A DNA stretch of 45,816 nucleotides from Paenibacillus oceani. GTDB taxonomy: Bacteria; Bacillota; Bacilli; Paenibacillales; NBRC-103111. The stretch is from assembly GCF_014705615.1 (NCBI RefSeq), contig NZ_JACXJA010000060.1, forward strand, positions 1-45,816, read 5' to 3'. Shown piece by piece: positions 24,729 through 35,046 of the stretch. Under the pieces are notes generated by a model. It was not told the origin of the DNA, searched no databases, and was given only the letters and a program-made list of their open reading frames with translations. How positions within the stretch are numbered: position 1 is the stretch's first letter; each line of letters starts with the position of its first letter. The translations under genes were made by a program, and so were the position numbers.

Positions 24729-25760
24729 TTACGGCTTTACGGCCTCCTGGCCGCGTAACAGTCCGTAACGGGCCAGCAGCGGCTCCATGACGGTCGTTCC
24801 GTAGTTTTCTCCCATGATCGCATATCCTTTACCGTTCGGATGAAGCTGATCGGGCAGATGCTCGGCCAATTGATCGTCGAATATGGTCAACCCGTCCACA
24901 TAATGCAGCCGGTCGTCTCCCAGCGACGCCATAAACCCGACCGCCTCCTTGATCTGCTCCCGCATCTCGCAAAGCGTAAACCCGGCCGTATTTTTCGCAG
25001 TTTCTCTCGGCGGCGACCAGATCGGCGACATGACGGCGATCGGCTTGTCCGGATGCTTCTCGCGAATGAGCTGCACAAAGCCGATCGCCGCCGCCTGGAA
25101 CGTCCGGCTGTTCAAGCTGCTTCCGCCATAAACGTTAATGCCGAGACACAACGAGATGATGTCTGCGTCCAGATCCCGGATCAGGCGGGCGACCATCGGC
25201 TCCAGGTGACAGTTGCCGGAGAAGCCGAGGCTGGTCAGATGCAGGCCGAAACGGCGCGCGACGATAGCCGGCCATGTCTGCGCCGGGCTGAACGCCCCGT
25301 TGCACTGCGTAATCGAGCTGCCGTACGCGATCCATTTGGGGCGGGTGTCCCCGGGAATGAGGAAATCCGCTCCTTCCTCGATCGCAACCGCTTTCACGAT
25401 CGTCGTCGTTTTTTGCGGCACATACACCTCGACAACTTTGTCTTGCCCCGGCAGCCCTTCAAAAACCGCGAGCGAATCCCCCTGCGCCAGCTTGCACGTC
25501 TGTATTATCGTTCCGTCGATGACGAGGTCCAGCTCGACGGCCGCCGGCACAGGTGCCAGCTCGATCCGGATCACGGCCGAATCGGTGGCGAACCGCAAGC
25601 GGACCCCCGCCGATATTTCCGACGTTTTGTTAATTCCGTTCGGGGGATACAACACATAATCCTTGTACGGGATTCTCCACGGCTTGATCCCGCCTTCTAC
25701 AGGCTCCAAAGATACCGCGCCCTGAAACAGCGCATGTTGAAGTTCAATCGTTCGCAGCAT
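24729..25760 (-). CDS. SGNH/GDSL-type esterase with N-terminal beta-sandwich
   Basis: A 343-aa hydrolase. An N-terminal beta-rich domain of about 130 residues precedes an SGNH catalytic domain with IAYGSSITQC (nucleophile Ser), GFSGNCHLEP (oxyanion Gly), GINVYGGSS (Asn block) and DQLHPNGKGY (Asp-His pair). The arrangement resembles two-domain carbohydrate esterases. No signal peptide is seen, so it probably acts in the cytoplasm on imported acylated sugars. I chose ATG 25760 because GAGAGGGG lies upstream; an ATG at 25787 has only a weak site. It probably forms a two-gene operon with the amidohydrolase. Confidence 0.9.
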   Translation of the reverse strand: MLRTIELQHALFQGAVSLEPVEGGIKPWRIPYKDYVLYPPNGINKTSEISAGVRLRFATDSAVIRIELAPVPAAVELDLVIDGTIIQTCKLAQGDSLAVFEGLPGQDKVVEVYVPQKTTTIVKAVAIEEGADFLIPGDTRPKWIAYGSSITQCNGAFSPAQTWPAIVARRFGLHLTSLGFSGNCHLEPMVARLIRDLDADIISLCLGINVYGGSSLNSRTFQAAAIGFVQLIREKHPDKPIAVMSPIWSPPRETAKNTAGFTLCEMREQIKEAVGFMASLGDDRLHYVDGLTIFDDQLAEHLPDQLHPNGKGYAIMGENYGTTVMEPLLARYGLLRGQEAVKP

Positions 25761-25948
25761 TCGTATTTGTCCCCTCTCCATCGTCAATTCCCACTATTAA
25801 ATGTACAGACTAAGGGGCGCATGCGCAACCAATAATTTTCCTCTGCTGGAATCAGTCTGTGTTTTCCGGCACCGTCTTCCCATGCCGGCTCGTATGCGCG
25901 GACGCTAACAGCCCTAGACAATTATCCGCGTTCCAGTACGACGAATAG

Positions 25949-25994
25949 CAAAAAAAGAGGCGACTGACCGGCTGTCCGCCAAGTCAATCGCCTC
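25949..25994 (-). terminator. Terminator of the 1956-aa lyase gene
   Basis: Arms GAGGCGATTGAC and GTCAGTCGCCTC (25994-25983 and 25968-25957, one mismatch), followed by seven T on the minus strand, 20 bp after the stop codon. Confidence 0.9.
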
Positions 25995-26014
25995 ACTTCA
26001 CATTACCGTCTCAG

Positions 26015-29000
26015 TCAGTTCCCATGAATCCAGTGCTGGGCGCTGCTGACCAGATCCCCCAGCGCTCTACCGGACAGCAGGCCTTGCTGCTGCACGGACG
26101 GATCGCGTATATAAGCCAGAAAATCGTTCATATAGTCGATCGCCGTCTGCATGGAGCCTTGACTGACGAGCAGTTTAATAATCGAAAGCCTGTAGCTTAG
26201 CTGGGAGGCAAACGTGGCCTGAATATGGCCGCTGCCGGCGTACGAATCTACCTTCGCGCTCATTCCCTCCAGCGTCACTACCTTCACTTCCACCGTTTGC
26301 AGCTGTTCCGAGTTCCCGGCCATATCAACGGAGCGGAATTGGAGCACATGGCTGCCGTCCTGCAGCACAATCGGTCCGGTGTAAGGCTGGAAGCCGCCCT
26401 GCGGCCCGTACGTGCTTCCCGTCACCGACAACGCATACTCCGTCCTTGCTACTCCCGAATGCGCATCGAAGGCCGTCAGCGCCACGGATACCGGCGAAGC
26501 GTACCAGCCTCCGGCACCCGCTTCCGCGCTCGTCTGCGCCTGCGTAACCGGAGCCAGCCGGTCTACAGGGACGGTGACCGATTGGACCGGCTCGTCGTTG
26601 CCCGCAGCGTCCGTCGAACGGAACTGAACGATATGAGTGCCGCTATCGGTTAAGGCGAACGGCGTATGATACGTCTGCCAGCTGGTCCCGCCATCGAGAC
26701 TGTACACCGACGAGCTGACGCTGCCGGCCATGCCGTATACGCTGAGCGATACGGTCGCTTCCGACGTATACCAGCCCTGGTGCTGCTGTCCCGTTACGGC
26801 CGCGACGGTCTGCACTTGATATAACGCCCTCGTCAGCGGAATCCGGAAGGCAGTGCCTTCGGCCATATCGTAGACGTAACCTTTGCTGAAGTCGTATGCA
26901 TCTGCAAACGAGCGGATCGGCGTAATATCACCGATGTCGAGCTTATACCGTCCGGAGCCAAGTGACGCTGCGCCTTGAATCCGATAAGCCGCGTTGCGGA
27001 CGCCATCGTTGACCACATAGATCGTTTTTCCCGTCAATTGCTCCAGAGTTGCGCCCGTCAAGTCCATCTCGACGATGATCTCGTTATGAACGGACGGCGT
27101 CTTCGTGAAGGTAACCACCGTACCCTGCAGCGCTCCGGCAGCGTCTGCCGCATTCTCGCCGACCGGCGCCATATACGAGCCGTCATGCACGTAGCGGTAT
27201 ACCTCTTGGCCGTTCTGTTCGGAATAAACGCCCATAAACCCTTTAAACCGCAGCTTGTCGTCGATCGTATATTCGACAGTCGTATTTAAGGCGCTGACGA
27301 TGTAATCCACGCGGCCGTTTGCCAGCGTCACTTTCACCGCTTTGACGTCGTTGCCGTCTACCGGCTGGCCTCCCGCCTTCACCGTAGCCGGTACGATCGA
27401 AGCGATCGTGCGGTTGTCCTTGTACGGCTCGATCACCGAGGTGAACAGGCTGTCGAGATTGGCGCCGTTCCGGTGGGCGACCATATAACGAAGCGTCTTC
27501 GGATTGCCCGGCTTGTTCTGCGGCGGAACGCCGTCCGCCAGCGCCACATCGTCCACCTGTCCGAGCATCGTCAGGCGCAGATGGATATCGGCCGGGGCCG
27601 GCAGCACCTTCCACGTGTCGACCACTTTCCAGTCGATGCTGAACGTATCCGCCGGACTCGTATCCCGCGATACGTTTTTCAAATAATGAAATCCGCTGCC
27701 CATATAGCCGGGACCTGCCACGTCATCCACCCGCTGCCCGTATTCAACATTCGGACCGGCATAGGTGCCCGTCGGCTGCTGGACGAGCTGAAGCCCCTCG
27801 GCGGTTGCCGTTCCTTCCGCTCCGTGGAAGCTGAAATAGTGGTCGCTGCCGCCCTTCACCCGGAAGAAGTCGACCGCATACGAGTTAGCGTCATCGATCT
27901 TGATCATCGCAGTCGTCCGCTTATACAAATCGGTCTGCGTGTATACTTTCGGCGCTTCGACGTCGATCAGCTTCACCATGCCGCCGTCGTCGAAGTGCTT
28001 CGGTTCGGCTACGAACTGCGGCGACTGTTTCTTTTTGTCGACCACGACCGTATTATGGCTGATCGTATTGACCACCCATTGTGCGCGGTGCATGTCGATG
28101 CTGTCGGCAAATTCGGGATACCCGAGATCCGGGGACAGATCGAGCCCGAATGCGTGAACCCCCAGGTTCAGTGTATCGCGGTGGCCGTGGCCGGTGTTCC
28201 GGCCGTAATACATCCAGAAATCGCGCAGCGTATTCGCCTGGACCCCTGCCTGATCGCGCTGCTGGCGGGCCGATTCGTCAAGCAAGTTCAAGTTGCGGAC
28301 GCCCATCTTGTAGTTGCCGGAGGCGGCGTTTTTGCCGATATTCTCGAAGCGGATCTGATGCGTGCCGACGGACAGCTGCTTCCGGCCGAGCGCGATGAAG
28401 TCGTTCGAGTTGGAACCGTAAAAGTCCATGTCCATCATCGGCTGCCCGTCGACCGAGATGCGGTAGATCCCGTAAGTCGGCGCCTTAAACGGCAGCAGAT
28501 CGATCTCGTAATCGTCCGCCTTCGTCACGGTAAATTCAAACGTAATGTCGGCACCGGGATTGTTCGCTTCCAATTGCACCGTTCCCGAAGCTTCGAACAG
28601 CTTCACGTCGGTATTCTGGTACGCGATATCCATCGAAGGGAATGCGTACGACAGTCCGAAGCTGTTGAACACATTGGCCCCGTCGCGAAGGGCGGCGAAG
28701 CCGTAGCCCGTCAAATTGTCGCTGCCCAGATTAAGCGGGCCGTGCAGGGCGATCACGCTGCGGATCTGCTCCGCTATCGCGTTCGGATCGGCCGAGAATA
28801 CGTCCAGATGGATGCCGTCTGCGCGGTTGTTGTTCAGGAAATAGGCCATCTGCGCATAAACCGGGTCTCCGAACTTGTAGAACGCCTTCACCATGTCGGT
28901 CAGCTTCACCGAGATGCTCGGGTTGCCGGTCGAACCGGTATCCCCGATATTCGCCGTATATTTCTCGCTTAAGATGAGCGGGTAAAAGGCCGAGAACATT

Positions 29001-31885
29001 TTGCGGAACTTGACGTTTTCATACAAATCGGCTTCCGGGTACAGATCGTAGCCTTCCAGAATGTCCGCCGTCAGCTGATGGGTCGACAGCCAGAGCATGT
29101 TGTAGCCCGGCGACGCTTCGTTCCCGTTGCCGTCGCGGTCGACGACACTGATCAGCGAGTTCAGGATGTTGCCGCCCGATACGCCCGGAGGATTCGCCAC
29201 ATTGCCGCCCGACTGGAACGTAAAGTCAAGCCATTCTTTCGTCTGGGGCAGCGTGTCGTACACGACCGCGGCCATCGCCAGCGCGCTTTGGTGCATGCCG
29301 TCGTTGCCGCGGATTCGCGCCGCCTTCACGCCCGGGAACACTTCGCGGAGGATGCCGTCCTCGATGTTCCGTTTGATGCCCGCGCCGGTGCTTTTGCTGT
29401 TGATCAGCTTATACAGATTTCGCTTCCCTTCCAGAAACGAAGTCAGCTGGGTGTCGTTCATCGCCGGGAAAAACGCGTCATAGGCCGATATAAAATCTTT
29501 CACCAGCCCGGTCTCCCAGATCGAGCCGACGGCGTATCCGAGCCCCGTGCCCCCGTGAGAATTGAGGAAGACGGTTTTGTCATGCTTCATCGTATCCATC
29601 TCGGGGTAGACATCGGCCACCCGGTCGAGCAGCACCGATCCGGCCCGCGCGTATTTGACGTCTCCGGTGTACAGGTAAGCGTCGCGGAGTCCTTGCATCG
29701 CATCCTGAATCATGCCGCTCCCGTACCAGACGAACCAGTGATTGTAATAGGCGATAAACGTATAGCGGTGGCCGTTCTCGTCGACCCAGCCGAAACCGTC
29801 GTCGACGCCCCAATCCGGACCTTTCTCCGGATACAGCGTGTTGACCAGCAGGCTGCGGTCGGCCAGACTTGGCTGGAATATGCCGTGATCGTCCAGTCCG
29901 CTCTCATAGTACGCGCCGAAGTCGTTCGTCGGGAATTTGTAGCCGCTGCTCGGATCGACGATTTTCCACGGGTCGTTAATTGGATCGGCCTTGTACGGAT
30001 AGTTGCCGTATTGATCGATCTGCCTGCCGGTAATCGGACTGCCGATCGTCTGATTGACGCCGTAGCTGCGCGGCAGGTTAGGTCCGGTTACGAGGTTCCA
30101 TAGGAAATCGAGCCCTTTGACCGTATATTTGTCGGCCCGGGCGACGGCCCCGTCCTTCAAGGTTGCCGCCCAGTTGTACTGCAACACGTTGCTCCGGGCA
30201 GCCGTCACTTTGGCCGGCGTGTAATAAGTCGTGCGCGTTTTGGCGTTGACGGCCGTATCCGCACGGCGCAGCAGGGCGTCGTCGAAGTAAGCTTCTCCGG
30301 CCTGCGAGGCGTTCATCGTCAGACGGAGCGTCACGCTCTTCGCCCCGGCCGGCGCGATGCCGCCCGCGGTCAGCGGCTCCCACGTTCCGGCGCCCGTGCC
30401 TTCGGCCGCTGCCGAGGCGAGCAGCGTTTCGTCCGCATCCCAATAATCCAGATGAAGCGCCGGAACGCCTGAAGTCGTATAGACATGGATCGTGCCGTCA
30501 TACCGCTCTCCGGGCGTTACGGCTACCGGATGGCTTCGTACGCCGGGGACGGCTCCGCTGCCGGAATACGCGATCTTCGCGCTGTTCACGCCGTCTTTCG
30601 TCTGATCGCCGGACAGTTGAACGTCGCCGTTTACCCCTTTCCAGCCGACCGGCTTATTCTGCACCGCCTGCTCGAAGCTCCCGTTCTGCAGCTGCGGCAC
30701 CGGGACGGCAGGCGACTCGCGGAACGTCGCATCGTCGAAGTATGCCGTTCCGATATTCGCGCTATGCAAATAAAACCGGACGGCCGCCTGAGTCGTTCCT
30801 TCCGGCGCTAGCCCCTCCACCCGGATTTGTTTCCAGGCATTGAGTGTATCGTTGGTTCCGGTCAAAATCGTCGTATAGTTGTTGTTCGCATCCCAAAACT
30901 CCAGGTACAACTGGGACACGCCCTGCAGATTGTACGACCATACGGTCGATTCGTACCGCTGTCCCGCCGTGACGGCGATCCGGTGGCTCCGGACCGTGAC
31001 GCCGGCCGTGCTGGTCGGGTCGTTGATTTTGACGCTGTAGGTGCCGGACCGCTTCTGCTCGGTGGACAATTGGGCCGTAGCCGCCATCTCCCAATATTTC
31101 GGGCGGCCGTTATCGACTTCCTCCAGTCCGCCGTTCAGCAGTCCCAACTGCGGACCGGTCAGCACATGGCTGAAGGTGGCGTCGTCAAAATAGGCGGACC
31201 CGATATTCGCCACATGCAGATATAATCGGAGACTTACGGCAACCGTCCCGGCCGGGGCGACGCCGGACACTTGGATGCGGCCCCACCCGTTCAGCGAAGA
31301 ATTGCTGCCGATATAAATTTGCGTGTAGTTATTGCTAACGTCCCAATATTCCAGATAAAGCTGGGAAACGCCTTCGAGGTTATACGAATACACGCTCGCT
31401 TCATACGTCTGGCCAGCCGTTGCCGGCATTTTGGCGCTGCGCAGCCCGGTCGAGCTGGCCGAGCTGGTATCGGTCAGCTTCACGCTGTAGGCTCCCCCGC
31501 GCACCTGAGCGGTGGAAGATTCGACGCCTCCGCTTATGTAGCTCCACCCGGCTGGCCGCCCGGCCGCGATCTCCTCGAATCCGCCGTTCGGGAGTTCGGG
31601 CGCTTGCTGTATGCTCATCATCTCCCCCGCTTCCTCCATCGTAATCGCTTCAACTTCCGCTTCAATTCCCGTTACTGCTTCTGCTTCAACTTCAGGGTCA
31701 GGTTGAGGTTCAGCTTCAGCTCCAACTTCAACTTGCGTCTCCATTCCCGCTTCCGGTTCCAGTACCGCAATCTCCTCGGCCTTAACCGTCTGTCCCGGAA
31801 CGAACGGCACAGCGCCTAACACCAGGACCGCCGCCATCACCAGCGCGACGGTTCGCAGGACCGACCTGCGAACGAATCGTTTCAT
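26015..31885 (-). CDS. Very large secreted polysaccharide lyase, heparinase II/III-like
   Basis: A 1956-aa secreted protein. A Sec signal peptide (about 1-37) is followed by a Glu/Ala-rich low-complexity linker (38-92). Three homologous beta-sandwich carbohydrate-binding-like domains (about 98-243, 248-395 and 398-545) each begin with an NGG/NGS-F-E motif and contain LYLEYWD-like and AYFDDATF segments. A lyase region (about 570-1640) has a helical toroid-like part and a beta-sandwich part with GHGHRDTLNLG near 1231 and TISHNTVVVDKKKQ near 1278, similar to the 1373-aa lyase in this window. Two OmpL47-like repeats (YSLDGGTSWQTY and related, about 1690-1870) and a C-terminal helical domain (about 1880-1956) end the protein. 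The substrate is probably a uronate-containing polymer, not specified by sequence. AGGTGG precedes ATG 31885. Confidence 0.85.
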   Translation of the reverse strand: MKRFVRRSVLRTVALVMAAVLVLGAVPFVPGQTVKAEEIAVLEPEAGMETQVEVGAEAEPQPDPEVEAEAVTGIEAEVEAITMEEAGEMMSIQQAPELPNGGFEEIAAGRPAGWSYISGGVESSTAQVRGGAYSVKLTDTSSASSTGLRSAKMPATAGQTYEASVYSYNLEGVSQLYLEYWDVSNNYTQIYIGSNSSLNGWGRIQVSGVAPAGTVAVSLRLYLHVANIGSAYFDDATFSHVLTGPQLGLLNGGLEEVDNGRPKYWEMAATAQLSTEQKRSGTYSVKINDPTSTAGVTVRSHRIAVTAGQRYESTVWSYNLQGVSQLYLEFWDANNNYTTILTGTNDTLNAWKQIRVEGLAPEGTTQAAVRFYLHSANIGTAYFDDATFRESPAVPVPQLQNGSFEQAVQNKPVGWKGVNGDVQLSGDQTKDGVNSAKIAYSGSGAVPGVRSHPVAVTPGERYDGTIHVYTTSGVPALHLDYWDADETLLASAAAEGTGAGTWEPLTAGGIAPAGAKSVTLRLTMNASQAGEAYFDDALLRRADTAVNAKTRTTYYTPAKVTAARSNVLQYNWAATLKDGAVARADKYTVKGLDFLWNLVTGPNLPRSYGVNQTIGSPITGRQIDQYGNYPYKADPINDPWKIVDPSSGYKFPTNDFGAYYESGLDDHGIFQPSLADRSLLVNTLYPEKGPDWGVDDGFGWVDENGHRYTFIAYYNHWFVWYGSGMIQDAMQGLRDAYLYTGDVKYARAGSVLLDRVADVYPEMDTMKHDKTVFLNSHGGTGLGYAVGSIWETGLVKDFISAYDAFFPAMNDTQLTSFLEGKRNLYKLINSKSTGAGIKRNIEDGILREVFPGVKAARIRGNDGMHQSALAMAAVVYDTLPQTKEWLDFTFQSGGNVANPPGVSGGNILNSLISVVDRDGNGNEASPGYNMLWLSTHQLTADILEGYDLYPEADLYENVKFRKMFSAFYPLILSEKYTANIGDTGSTGNPSISVKLTDMVKAFYKFGDPVYAQMAYFLNNNRADGIHLDVFSADPNAIAEQIRSVIALHGPLNLGSDNLTGYGFAALRDGANVFNSFGLSYAFPSMDIAYQNTDVKLFEASGTVQLEANNPGADITFEFTVTKADDYEIDLLPFKAPTYGIYRISVDGQPMMDMDFYGSNSNDFIALGRKQLSVGTHQIRFENIGKNAASGNYKMGVRNLNLLDESARQQRDQAGVQANTLRDFWMYYGRNTGHGHRDTLNLGVHAFGLDLSPDLGYPEFADSIDMHRAQWVVNTISHNTVVVDKKKQSPQFVAEPKHFDDGGMVKLIDVEAPKVYTQTDLYKRTTAMIKIDDANSYAVDFFRVKGGSDHYFSFHGAEGTATAEGLQLVQQPTGTYAGPNVEYGQRVDDVAGPGYMGSGFHYLKNVSRDTSPADTFSIDWKVVDTWKVLPAPADIHLRLTMLGQVDDVALADGVPPQNKPGNPKTLRYMVAHRNGANLDSLFTSVIEPYKDNRTIASIVPATVKAGGQPVDGNDVKAVKVTLANGRVDYIVSALNTTVEYTIDDKLRFKGFMGVYSEQNGQEVYRYVHDGSYMAPVGENAADAAGALQGTVVTFTKTPSVHNEIIVEMDLTGATLEQLTGKTIYVVNDGVRNAAYRIQGAASLGSGRYKLDIGDITPIRSFADAYDFSKGYVYDMAEGTAFRIPLTRALYQVQTVAAVTGQQHQGWYTSEATVSLSVYGMAGSVSSSVYSLDGGTSWQTYHTPFALTDSGTHIVQFRSTDAAGNDEPVQSVTVPVDRLAPVTQAQTSAEAGAGGWYASPVSVALTAFDAHSGVARTEYALSVTGSTYGPQGGFQPYTGPIVLQDGSHVLQFRSVDMAGNSEQLQTVEVKVVTLEGMSAKVDSYAGSGHIQATFASQLSYRLSIIKLLVSQGSMQTAIDYMNDFLAYIRDPSVQQQGLLSGRALGDLVSSAQHWIHGN

Positions 31886-32042
31886 ACCCGTACCACCTAA
31901 CCTTTCGTTGTTCAGATGGTTTCCCTGCTTCGTTCCAGTTGCCGTCCTTCTCCGCCTTCCATCTCCGGTTTCCTTCCCCGCCCGTGCAAAGGCTCCCCGG
32001 CCGCAACCTGCGCAGGGAAGCTTGCACGAATCCGGGTGCTGT

Positions 32043-33332
32043 TTATTTCTTGCTCGCCTTGGCCGCCTGAATATCTTTATCAGCCGCCTCCGCCGCTTCG
32101 CGGATCGCCGTATTGACGTCTTTGCCGTCTTTGACGATTTGCGTAAGCGCGGCGTTCAGCTTCTGCGCCGCCACAATTTGATACTCGGTAATGTTGGACA
32201 TTTTCGCATGCGGTTTCGGGAACAGAACCGACATGTTGCGTCCTTGGTACTTCGGCAGATCCTGCCCGTACTTCTCGTGCAGCTTCGTATCTTTCAACGC
32301 CGTCGCTAGTCCGCGCGAGTTCAGCGAGATTTGGAATTCCTCGGAAGCGACATATTTGATTACTTCAAACGCGGCGTCACGCTGCTTGCTCGTAGAGCTC
32401 ATAAACCAGTAGTTCGGGAATACCTGCGGGCCGACATTGCGTTTATCCGGGAAATCCGGAATCCGCACGACGCCCCAGTTTTTGACCGCCTCGCCCGGGG
32501 TGAATCCGCAGCAGCCGGTATAGTTGGTCGCCATCGCCACCGTACCCTTCGTATTAAAGCCCGCGACCGTAGCCTGAGCGATATCGACGCCCGGAATGCT
32601 CATAAACTTCGTCATCATCTGCACGACCCGTTTCCACTCGTCGGTATTAAAGCTCGCTTTGTGCGTTTTCGGATCGACGAGATCAAGAGACAGCTGATTT
32701 ACCTGTATATAGGAATAATTGTCGTTGGCAAAACCGTAGTATTGCGTCCCCCCGTCCTGCCTTGTCAGCTTCACCGCCAAATCGTACACTTCGTCCCAGG
32801 TCATGCCGTCCTTCGGATACGGCACGGCGAATTTGTCGAACAGATCCTTGTTGTAATACAACCCCGACGTGCCGATGAAAGCAGGCAGCCCGTAAATGCC
32901 GCCGCCTGCCAGCTGGCGCTGGAGCTCGACGACGGTCGGCTCTAGCTTGTTCAGATCGTATTTGTCACGTTTGATCAGATCGGAGATGTCGTTTTGCAGA
33001 TTCATGTTCAGAATCGAAGTATGGAAGGTCGTATAAGCCCCGAATACGATATCGAGCGGATCTTTGGAGGTGGCGACGTAGTCTGCGATGGAAATGTCGG
33101 TCGGGTAAGACACTTTAAACGTAATATGCGGGAACTTCTCGCGAAGAAATTTGCCGTACGTATTTTCGAACCATTCGGCTCCTCCGCCGCTGGCGCTGAA
33201 CATATGCATGTCGATCGGCTTTTTCTCGGTTGCCGCCGGTTCGTTCGTTTTGCCGGAACAGCTTGCGGCGAGCAGCATGACGGATACGGACACCATCATC
33301 CAGGCGTATTTTTTTCTTCCCGTTGCGAACAT
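32043..33332 (-). CDS. Solute-binding lipoprotein, sugar type (family 1)
   Basis: A 429-aa extracellular binding protein. The signal peptide ends in the lipobox LAASC with Cys near residue 25, followed by SGKTNEPAATEKK. The mature chain has the sugar-binding family 1 layout (IYGLPAFIGTSGLYYNKDLF and the TWDEVYDLAVKL segment). ATG 33332 is chosen because AAGGGGG lies upstream; an ATG at 33353 would overlap the response-regulator gene. It starts 13 bp after that regulator's stop codon. No permease gene is nearby, so it either uses distant permeases or feeds signals to the YesM-type kinase. Confidence 0.9.
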   Translation of the reverse strand: MFATGRKKYAWMMVSVSVMLLAASCSGKTNEPAATEKKPIDMHMFSASGGGAEWFENTYGKFLREKFPHITFKVSYPTDISIADYVATSKDPLDIVFGAYTTFHTSILNMNLQNDISDLIKRDKYDLNKLEPTVVELQRQLAGGGIYGLPAFIGTSGLYYNKDLFDKFAVPYPKDGMTWDEVYDLAVKLTRQDGGTQYYGFANDNYSYIQVNQLSLDLVDPKTHKASFNTDEWKRVVQMMTKFMSIPGVDIAQATVAGFNTKGTVAMATNYTGCCGFTPGEAVKNWGVVRIPDFPDKRNVGPQVFPNYWFMSSTSKQRDAAFEVIKYVASEEFQISLNSRGLATALKDTKLHEKYGQDLPKYQGRNMSVLFPKPHAKMSNITEYQIVAAQKLNAALTQIVKDGKDVNTAIREAAEAADKDIQAAKASKK

Positions 33333-33345
33333 CGGTATGTCCCCC

Positions 33346-34965
33346 TTAACCATTCGTTTTTTTGATTTCCCCGGGCGTCATGCCCCAATGCTTGCGGAAC
33401 ACTTTCGTAAAATAACTGACGTCGCGGTAGCCGATCGCGGCCGACGTCTCTAGCACTTTCGCCCCGCTTTCAAGCAGCTCCATGGCGCGTTTCATCTTTC
33501 TCTCCAGCACATAGTCGGAGAACGCCTGCCCCGTATGCTGCTTGAACAGCCGGGACAAATAAGACGGGGTCAAAAACAGCTTCCTCGCCAGAACGTGCAG
33601 CGTCAGGTCGCGATGAATGTCATTCTCGACCGCCTCCAGCATCAACCGGACGATATCGTGCAGCTTGACGCTGTTGCGCGTGCTGGCATAGTCGGTTATC
33701 GCGCGGATCGTGCCGTGCAGCCATTGCCGGATCTGCTCCTTCGTATGCAGCGAGCGCAAATCCTGAAACGTATCATACGTGTCGCCTACCACCTCCTTCA
33801 TCGGCCATCCTTGGGCATGAACGGTGCGGATGAGCAGACTGCTGAAATAGAGCACGTTCTCGTGCACCTCCTCGACAGTCGCAGCCTGACCGATTCCTTC
33901 CTCGATCAGCCGGTCGACCGTCTCCAGCGCCTTCTCCCGGTTGCCCGTCTCCAGGGCGTTCTCGAGCTGCTTCTCCAGCGGCGGCGCCGCGGGGATGCAC
34001 AGATGCGACTGCTGCCCTTCGCGGTACGGCACGACCAGGTCGTCGCCGTAGACGATCCTCTCCTGCAGCGCTTTGTTCGCCTGCTGGTACGATTTGCTCA
34101 CGCCTTCCGGGTCCGCGGTAACTAGACCGATCCCGGCGCTGGCCGTCGTTTTTATATACTCTTTAATCATCGTCAGCAATCTGGATGTCAACAATTGAAT
34201 TTCGGCGACAAACTGCTCCTCCGTCCGCTTGCCCCGGTTCAAAAATAGCAGAACGGTCGAGCCGCGGTAGTCGGGGAACACTTTGCAGTCCAGCTGTCCC
34301 GGTTTTTCGGCGAAGTAATCTTTGGCGATGACCGTAACGGAATATTGCAGCAGCGAGCCGTCCCGTTCGCCGTAACGGGTATCGCCTTCCCGCAGCGGGT
34401 CGGGCTCGACTACGGCGGCCGCATACCGGGTGACGCCGGACAGGTCGATCGTCAGATCGGCACTTTGTTTATCCACCTCCCAGCCGGAATAAGTGCCGGC
34501 CACCCAATTTTGATATAACAGCTCCTGGAGCCGCGGAGCGTGCTCGTTCCACTTCCGGCGCAGCTCCTCCAGCGTATGCGTCGACTCGCGGGCTTCTTCG
34601 ATCCGCTTCCTCGCTTCGAGCACCGCGCTTAAAATCTCGGTATCCCGGGCCGGCTTCAGCAAGTATTTGACCACATTTACGTCAATCGCCTTCTGCGCAT
34701 ACCGGAAGTTGTCGTGTCCGCTCAGCAGCACGATTTTGACCCGGGGATTCCGCTCGCTGACCGTCGCCGCGACGACGAGACCGTCCGGCTCGGGAATCCG
34801 GATATCGAGCAGGACGATATCCGGCTTGGTCTCGTCGAACAGTTTCAGCGCTTCGCGTCCGCTTGCGGCGGCGCCTACCACTTCAATGCCGTGCCGCTCC
34901 CACGGGATGCCCGATACGATATTTTCCCTCAGCTTGGCTTCGTCCTCTACGACCATCAGGTTCAT
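33346..34965 (-). CDS. AraC-type response regulator, YesN-like
   Basis: A 539-aa regulator. The receiver domain (1-125) has the acidic pocket VVEDEAK, the phosphoacceptor Asp in DIVLLDIRIPEPDG and the conserved Lys in YLLKPA. A middle region of about 280 residues follows. The C-terminal double helix-turn-helix AraC domain (about 430-530) includes LARKLFLTPSYLSRLFKQHT and IGYRDVSYFTKVFRKHWGMTPGE. ATG 34965 has AAGGAG 10 bases upstream; a GTG at 34974 is too close to that site. With the kinase encoded upstream it forms a YesM/YesN pair that typically controls polysaccharide-use genes nearby. Confidence 0.95.
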   Translation of the reverse strand: MNLMVVEDEAKLRENIVSGIPWERHGIEVVGAAASGREALKLFDETKPDIVLLDIRIPEPDGLVVAATVSERNPRVKIVLLSGHDNFRYAQKAIDVNVVKYLLKPARDTEILSAVLEARKRIEEARESTHTLEELRRKWNEHAPRLQELLYQNWVAGTYSGWEVDKQSADLTIDLSGVTRYAAAVVEPDPLREGDTRYGERDGSLLQYSVTVIAKDYFAEKPGQLDCKVFPDYRGSTVLLFLNRGKRTEEQFVAEIQLLTSRLLTMIKEYIKTTASAGIGLVTADPEGVSKSYQQANKALQERIVYGDDLVVPYREGQQSHLCIPAAPPLEKQLENALETGNREKALETVDRLIEEGIGQAATVEEVHENVLYFSSLLIRTVHAQGWPMKEVVGDTYDTFQDLRSLHTKEQIRQWLHGTIRAITDYASTRNSVKLHDIVRLMLEAVENDIHRDLTLHVLARKLFLTPSYLSRLFKQHTGQAFSDYVLERKMKRAMELLESGAKVLETSAAIGYRDVSYFTKVFRKHWGMTPGEIKKTNG

Positions 34966-35046
34966 CGGCGGCACACTCCTTGTTGTGTCGGACTTTCGTC
35001 CGGATTGGTTCGACCGACGCGGCGGAGGCGGACGTATGAACGCCCG

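Noticed and set aside
27473-28972. 499-codon plus-strand frame inside the 1956-aa lyase gene
   Set aside because: It is antisense to a continuous domain-bearing protein and shows only shadow composition.
31886-32042. Terminator after the family 1 lipoprotein gene
   Set aside because: CGTGCAA and TTGCACG can form a long hairpin, but no T run follows, so termination is not supported.
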